NCBI RefSeq assembly: GCF_004803755.1
Contig: NZ_CP032311.1
Coordinates: 4,604,501 to 4,668,500 of the forward strand
Length of the DNA: 64,000 nucleotides
From: Pseudomonas sp. DG56-2
GTDB lineage: Bacteria > Pseudomonadota > Gammaproteobacteria > Pseudomonadales > Pseudomonadaceae
Direction of reading: 5' to 3'
Within the stretch, counting starts at the first letter, position 1. The number at the start of each line of letters is the position of its first letter. Below are positions 59,370 through 64,000 of the stretch, one piece after another. The translations under genes were made by a program, and so were the position numbers. The notes beneath the pieces are model-generated. The model was given only the letters and a program-made list of their open reading frames with translations. It searched no databases and was not told the origin of the DNA.

Positions 59370-62039
59370 ATGCTGAAAACCGCACAGCAAAACAAGGATC
59401 TTGAAGACCTGAGACTGATGGCCACCCAGGTGAGCACGCACTGCCCGGACATTCGCCAAATGGCCCGCGATACTGCCATCGCCCTGCTCGTCCGGCACAA
59501 CCTTGCAGGCCTCGATCCTGACCATGTCTATTTCCACCGTTTTCACTCGGGGTCGAGCAGCCCCCGCACCTTCAGTGGTTGGCAACATTGCGGCCATCCG
59601 TATCAATCCCTGACCCTGGCGCAATTGGTACTGCACCGCTTCAATGTTGCCGATCAGGACGGCACCGACGAGCTCGGTACCTACACCGGTTTCTATTCCG
59701 ACGGACCGGGCAAGGATACTTACGACGAACACAACGAAATCCCCTTGGCACCCAAGGACGTGCTCGAATACTTCTGGGACGTCAATTTAAGCGCGGACTA
59801 TAGCCAACGCCTTGAACGTTTCTGGGCGCACTATTCAGACGCTTATCGCACATTGGCCAAATCGACTTTCCTCAGCAAAGTGCTAGAAGCCTGCGCCGAG
59901 AAAGGTGACAAGACGCTGGTCAGATACCTGCGCAAGGTCGCTGTCGCCTTGGCGGCAGAGACAACATGGCCGCCGACCCTGCAACAACTGCAGAACACGG
60001 TGACACCGGCACAGGGAGTTCGCCTGTGCACCTTTGACATTGGTGGTCATGTCGCCAGTTCCATCCTCAGAGTGGTCATGGATGATGGCTACCAGTTGCT
60101 CTACCTCCCCGGTGAGGTTGATACGTTTCAGCTGTTTGCCAGCAACCTCGAACTTCGTACCTGGGTGCTGGCGCAGACCGGCACAGCAGAGAAACGCGCT
60201 CGCCTGCTGAACCACTTCGCTCTCAGCAGCCAGGATGAGGATGATCGAGGCGTAGGTCTCGGGCATCTACTTGACGTCATGAAAACACAATGGGGCAGCC
60301 TCCATTACGATGGACTGAACACCCTGAATACGACCCTGCACACGGATGCTTTCAGCCACCTACGCGATGCGGCACGTCAACGCATGCTCGACGACGCCCA
60401 TTTTGCCCTGCGCTCAAATGCCGATCTGCGCAAACAACTCTGGATCGGCTACCTCGCAGCCTTCTCCAAGGTTTTCGGACCCATGGCGGCTTTTGATTGG
60501 CCGGTGGCGCTCGCCGTAGTAGGCGCTGGTCTGGCGGAAACCGGGCTGAATGTTGACCAGGCCATTAACGGACACACCACCGCAGAGCGTCAGGCGGGTG
60601 TCACAGGCGCGATACTGGCGGGCATCAATACCTTGTTCAACGCCACCCTGTTGCGCGCTGGCGGCGTTGATGCTGCCGGGGAAATGACGGAAACAACTGC
60701 AGGTGACGAAGCCGCCACGAACACCCCTGAAAACCCATTCGCAAGCGAAGAATTCGAACCCATCACACCTGCGGACCTGCAGACCTGGGTCCCTGAGTCA
60801 TTCAGGTACGAAGGACAGGCGCAGTTGCTGGAGTCGCTTGAAAGCAACGATATCCTGAGGACTGCGCCTGACAGCCAATTCAAAGGCATTTTTGTCCAGG
60901 ACGGCAAACAATACGCCATGGTGGGCGAGCAAACCTACCAGGTGCGCTACGTAGGAGAGTTATCGACTTGGGTGATCATTGATCCAGACAACCCCTACTC
61001 ATTTTCCCGCAATATTCCCATTGCAGTGGATGACCAGGGGAACTGGCAGATCAAGCCGCGTTTGGGACTCAAAGGAGGTGCACCTCGATTCTTGCTGAAA
61101 ATCTGGGGCAGAGTGGCACCACGACCTGGCCTACCAGCGTTGGAACCTAGCCCTTATGAAGTGCCACAGGCCGAGCGCGAGGCATTGAGGGCCGCAGCGG
61201 ACGGCAGAGAAAACTTTGCATTGGGCGACCCAGACAGCGGCGCGCCGCACTCACGTTACAGGCAGCTACGTGACCAGCTGGCCCTTGACGCACACCAGTT
61301 CTATGGATCATTCGAACAACCGCCGCGCCCATCGATTCCCGAAATCCCCAGCACCGCCAGCCCCAAAGAAATACTGCGCAGCCTGTACGAAGAGAGTGAA
61401 GGACTTGTGATCGGCGAGTCCCACACCCAGGAAAGTGCCAAGCAATTTCTGATGAACAACATGCGTCAGTTGAAGAAGCTCGGGGTGGATGTCTTTTACA
61501 TGGAACATTTCATGACCGACTTTCAGCAGGCCGACCTGGACTTGTTCAATCGAACCGGAACGATGCCTGCAGAGTTGAAAGCCTACGTTGAGAAACATGA
61601 CTACATGGCCACTTTGGGCATGCAGACACCTCACACGCTCAAAAAAGTGATGTACGAGGCATTTCGGCAAAACATACGGATACAAGGCATCGACTGCATG
61701 GCCTCTTATCGCCAGGCTTGGTATGTGCAACCTTCACTCACCATTCGCCAGGAAATGATGAACTTCTACGCCCACAGAATCATCGAGGCTGACCAGGCAC
61801 GCCGAGGGGCCGGGCGCTGGGTGGCATTGGTGGGTAACTCGCACACCAATAACTTCGAGGGTGTTCCTGGGCTAAGTGAATTGCAAGGCGCCATTGGCCT
61901 GCGTATTGAAGACATTGAAATTGGCCAGGCGGGAAGCATTGGTGCCGACGCGGGCGTATGGGACGAAATAGAAGGTGAGGCTTTGTTCGTCAGAAACGAC
62001 CTGCTGTTGAAAGTGCCGATATCGCGGCCCTGGATGTAA
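59370..62039 (+). CDS. Predicted toxin: DUF6543-like N-terminal region plus TIKI/ChaN/PMT-C2-like hydrolase domain
   Basis: 889 residues, no signal peptide or obvious membrane-spanning signal at the N-terminus. Residues 1-430 resemble the DUF6543 dermonecrotic-toxin-like family (YQLLYLPGEVDTFQLFASN; then SHLRDAARQRMLDDAHFALR; then a hydrophobic region VALAVVGAGLAETGLNVDQA near 385). A linker leads to a C-terminal domain (about 650-889). This has two GxxH motifs, GESH (682-685) and GNSH (822-825), and a conserved glutamate Glu712 in YMEHF. This set defines the TIKI/EreA/ChaN superfamily, to which the Pasteurella multocida toxin C2 domain belongs. The start has GAGAA about 7 nt upstream. No immunity gene or secretion locus is adjacent. 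The domain call is inferred from motifs only. Confidence 0.72.
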   Translation: MLKTAQQNKDLEDLRLMATQVSTHCPDIRQMARDTAIALLVRHNLAGLDPDHVYFHRFHSGSSSPRTFSGWQHCGHPYQSLTLAQLVLHRFNVADQDGTDELGTYTGFYSDGPGKDTYDEHNEIPLAPKDVLEYFWDVNLSADYSQRLERFWAHYSDAYRTLAKSTFLSKVLEACAEKGDKTLVRYLRKVAVALAAETTWPPTLQQLQNTVTPAQGVRLCTFDIGGHVASSILRVVMDDGYQLLYLPGEVDTFQLFASNLELRTWVLAQTGTAEKRARLLNHFALSSQDEDDRGVGLGHLLDVMKTQWGSLHYDGLNTLNTTLHTDAFSHLRDAARQRMLDDAHFALRSNADLRKQLWIGYLAAFSKVFGPMAAFDWPVALAVVGAGLAETGLNVDQAINGHTTAERQAGVTGAILAGINTLFNATLLRAGGVDAAGEMTETTAGDEAATNTPENPFASEEFEPITPADLQTWVPESFRYEGQAQLLESLESNDILRTAPDSQFKGIFVQDGKQYAMVGEQTYQVRYVGELSTWVIIDPDNPYSFSRNIPIAVDDQGNWQIKPRLGLKGGAPRFLLKIWGRVAPRPGLPALEPSPYEVPQAEREALRAAADGRENFALGDPDSGAPHSRYRQLRDQLALDAHQFYGSFEQPPRPSIPEIPSTASPKEILRSLYEESEGLVIGESHTQESAKQFLMNNMRQLKKLGVDVFYMEHFMTDFQQADLDLFNRTGTMPAELKAYVEKHDYMATLGMQTPHTLKKVMYEAFRQNIRIQGIDCMASYRQAWYVQPSLTIRQEMMNFYAHRIIEADQARRGAGRWVALVGNSHTNNFEGVPGLSELQGAIGLRIEDIEIGQAGSIGADAGVWDEIEGEALFVRNDLLLKVPISRPWM

Positions 62040-62068
62040 GTGCAGGCTACAGGCAACAGCACTAGATA

Positions 62069-62098
62069 CGACAAGGGCGCCCCGAGGCGCCCTTGTCG
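62069..62098. terminator. Shared hairpin between the toxin gene and guaA
   Basis: Perfect 13-bp stem CGACAAGGGCGCC/GGCGCCCTTGTCG with a 4-nt loop, between the converging toxin and guaA stops. Only two T residues follow on the plus strand, so strength is uncertain. It is well placed for both directions. Confidence 0.75.
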
Positions 62099-62104
62099 TT
62101 CAAC

Positions 62105-63682
62105 TCACTCCCACTCGATCGTGGCAGGCGGCTTGCTCGACACGTCGTAAGTGACGCGGGAGATGCCTTCGATTTCGTTGATGATGCGGCCGCTGACGGT
62201 TTCCAGCAGTTCGTAAGGCAGGTGCGCCCAACGTGCAGTCATGAAGTCGATGGTTTCTACCGCACGCAGGGCCACGACCCAGGCGTAACGGCGGCCGTCA
62301 CCGACCACGCCAACCGATTTCACCGGCTGGAACACCACGAAGGCCTGGCTGACCTTGTGGTACCAGTCGGCCTTGCGCAGCTCTTCGATGAAGATGTGGT
62401 CGGCACGACGCAGCAGGTCGGCGTATTCCTTCTTCACTTCACCCAGGATACGCACGCCCAGGCCCGGGCCCGGGAACGGGTGACGGTAGACCATGTCGTA
62501 AGGCAGGCCCAGCTCCAAGCCAAGACGACGGACTTCGTCCTTGAACAGCTCACGCAGCGGCTCGACCAGCTTGAGGTTCATTTCTTCCGGCAGGCCACCC
62601 ACGTTGTGGTGCGACTTGATCACATGAGCCTTGCCGCTTTTAGCGCCAGCCGACTCGATCACGTCAGGGTAGATGGTGCCCTGAGCCAGGTACTTGATGT
62701 TGTGCAGCTTGTTCGACTCGGCATCGAACACGTCGATGAAGGTGCGACCAATGATTTTACGCTTCTTCTCAGGGTCCGCCTCGCCAGCGAGGTTATTCAG
62801 GAACTGGTCTTCAGCGTTGGCGCGGATAACCTTGACGCCCATGTTCTCGGCGAACATGGCCATGACCTGCTCACCTTCGTGCAGGCGCAGCAGACCGTTG
62901 TCGACGAAGACGCAGGTCAACTGGTCGCCGATGGCTTTGTGCAACAGCGCGGCAACTACCGAGGAATCAACGCCACCGGACAGACCGAGCAGAACGTTGT
63001 CGGTACCCACCTGGGCACGCACCTGAGCAATGGCGTCTTCAGCGATCTTCGAGGGCGTCCACAGGGCTTCGCAGCCGCAGACGTCGAGGATGAAGCGCGA
63101 GAGGATGCGACCGCCCTGCTTGGTGTGGGTTACCTCGGGGTGGAACTGCACGCCATAGTAGCCGCGAGTGTCGTCGGCCATGCCGGCGATCGGGCAGCTC
63201 GGGGTGCTGGCCAGGATGTGGAACTCTTCTGGAATGCGGGTGACCTTGTCACCATGGCTCATCCAGACGTCCAGGCCCAGCACACCATCGGCATCGACGT
63301 GATCTTCAATGCCATCAAGCAAGCGGCTCTTGCCAACTACATCGACACGGGCGTAACCAAACTCGCGCAGCTCGGAACCTTCAACCTTGCCGCCCAGTTG
63401 CTCGGCCATGGTCTGCATACCGTAGCAAATGCCAAAAACCGGTACGTTCAGGTCCCAGACGGCCTGTGGCGCGCGCGGGCTGTTGGCTTCGTGCACGGAC
63501 TCTGGGCCGCCGGCAAGGATGATGCCGCGAGGAGCGAACTCGCGAATCGCTTCATCGTCCATGTCGAACGGGTGCAGTTCGCAGTACACGCCGATTTCGC
63601 GCACGCGGCGGGCGATCAGCTGGGTGTACTGGGAACCGAAGTCGAGAATCAGGATGCGGTGAGCGTGAATGTCGAGGGCCAT
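62105..63682 (-). CDS. guaA: GMP synthase (glutamine-hydrolysing)
   Basis: 525 residues. The N-terminal glutaminase has its nucleophile Cys86 in FGICYGMQT. The ATP-pyrophosphatase loop is [15 protein letters not shown], and the C-terminal dimerisation domain ends [17 protein letters not shown], the invariant GuaA tail. It converts XMP to GMP. guaB lies 79 nt upstream on the same strand, the usual guaBA operon. Confidence 0.98.
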   Translation of the reverse strand: MALDIHAHRILILDFGSQYTQLIARRVREIGVYCELHPFDMDDEAIREFAPRGIILAGGPESVHEANSPRAPQAVWDLNVPVFGICYGMQTMAEQLGGKVEGSELREFGYARVDVVGKSRLLDGIEDHVDADGVLGLDVWMSHGDKVTRIPEEFHILASTPSCPIAGMADDTRGYYGVQFHPEVTHTKQGGRILSRFILDVCGCEALWTPSKIAEDAIAQVRAQVGTDNVLLGLSGGVDSSVVAALLHKAIGDQLTCVFVDNGLLRLHEGEQVMAMFAENMGVKVIRANAEDQFLNNLAGEADPEKKRKIIGRTFIDVFDAESNKLHNIKYLAQGTIYPDVIESAGAKSGKAHVIKSHHNVGGLPEEMNLKLVEPLRELFKDEVRRLGLELGLPYDMVYRHPFPGPGLGVRILGEVKKEYADLLRRADHIFIEELRKADWYHKVSQAFVVFQPVKSVGVVGDGRRYAWVVALRAVETIDFMTARWAHLPYELLETVSGRIINEIEGISRVTYDVSSKPPATIEWE

Positions 63683-63715
63683 GACTCAATCTCGTCAGTG
63701 GTAATCAGAAACGAC

Positions 63716-63740
63716 GCGGGGCTGTCGATAACAGCCCCGC
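63716..63740 (-). other. Intercistronic hairpin between guaB and guaA
   Basis: GCGGGGCTGT/ACAGCCCCGC, a perfect 10-bp stem with a 5-nt loop, 21 nt after the guaB stop. On the minus strand it is followed by GTCGTTTCTG, only a partial T-run. It may partly terminate or stabilise guaB mRNA and so set the guaB:guaA ratio. Confidence 0.6.
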
Positions 63741-63761
63741 TTGCAAGTGTTGCCAGAAGCA

Positions 63762-64000
<239 letters not shown>

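Overview
The window is a stretch of chromosome from a Pseudomonas of the P. putida / P. fluorescens type. This rests on a complete Wsp chemosensory operon, a Roc/Sad-like regulatory trio, Pseudomonas-style REP hairpins, and gene neighbourhoods (wsp, spdH, recJ-yaeQ, thrC-hom-dsbC-xerD, rplS-trmD-rimM-rpsP, ffh, purT, purL-mltF-tadA-guaA-guaB) that I recall in nearly the same order in P. aeruginosa. Both ends are cut: wspE runs off the left edge and guaB off the right edge. No rRNA, tRNA, CRISPR array, phage or insertion sequence was seen.

Layout. 1-5.3 kb: wspE(partial)-D-C-B-A on the minus strand, a surface-sensing pathway that feeds c-di-GMP synthesis. 5.4-6.2 kb: a DUF533 (YebE-like) membrane protein. 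6.3-13.6 kb: a plus-strand polyamine operon with a periplasmic binding protein, ATPase, two permeases, 4-aminobutyraldehyde dehydrogenase and a Tat-exported spermidine dehydrogenase. 13.6-14.1 kb: a gene-free repeat block. 14.1-19.9 kb: an old-yellow-enzyme reductase, recJ, yaeQ, a CoA transferase and a solute-binding-like exported protein. 20.1-25.7 kb: a Roc-type system made of a LuxR-class regulator, a REC-EAL phosphodiesterase and a 1200-residue hybrid sensor. 25.7-36.5 kb: housekeeping genes thrC, hom, dsbC, xerD, a Na+/H+ antiporter, a thioesterase, the rpsP-rimM-trmD-rplS operon and ffh. 36.6-44.8 kb: a CcsA-like protein, a CorC-like protein, an MFS symporter, purT, a VUT transporter, a DUF1289 protein, a gamma-carbonic anhydrase, two Nudix hydrolases and an L,D-transpeptidase-fold protein.

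45.0-51.3 kb holds a two-partner secretion pair, a TpsB pore and a 1513-residue filamentous haemagglutinin. 51.3-59.2 kb holds a small NIF3/CutA-like protein, purL, mltF, tadA and a Tat-exported multicopper oxidase. 59.4-62.0 kb holds an 889-residue predicted toxin, with a dermonecrotic-toxin-like N-terminal region and a C-terminal domain carrying the two GxxH motifs and glutamate of the TIKI/ChaN/PMT-C2 hydrolase superfamily. guaA and the 3' end of guaB close the window.

How it fits together. The Wsp array (raises c-di-GMP), the Roc EAL protein (degrades c-di-GMP) and a secreted adhesin together suggest a surface-attachment theme. The spermidine operon forms a complete importer-plus-two-enzymes route from spermidine to GABA. 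The orphan toxin at 59.4 kb, with no immunity gene or secretion locus beside it, is the most novel object.
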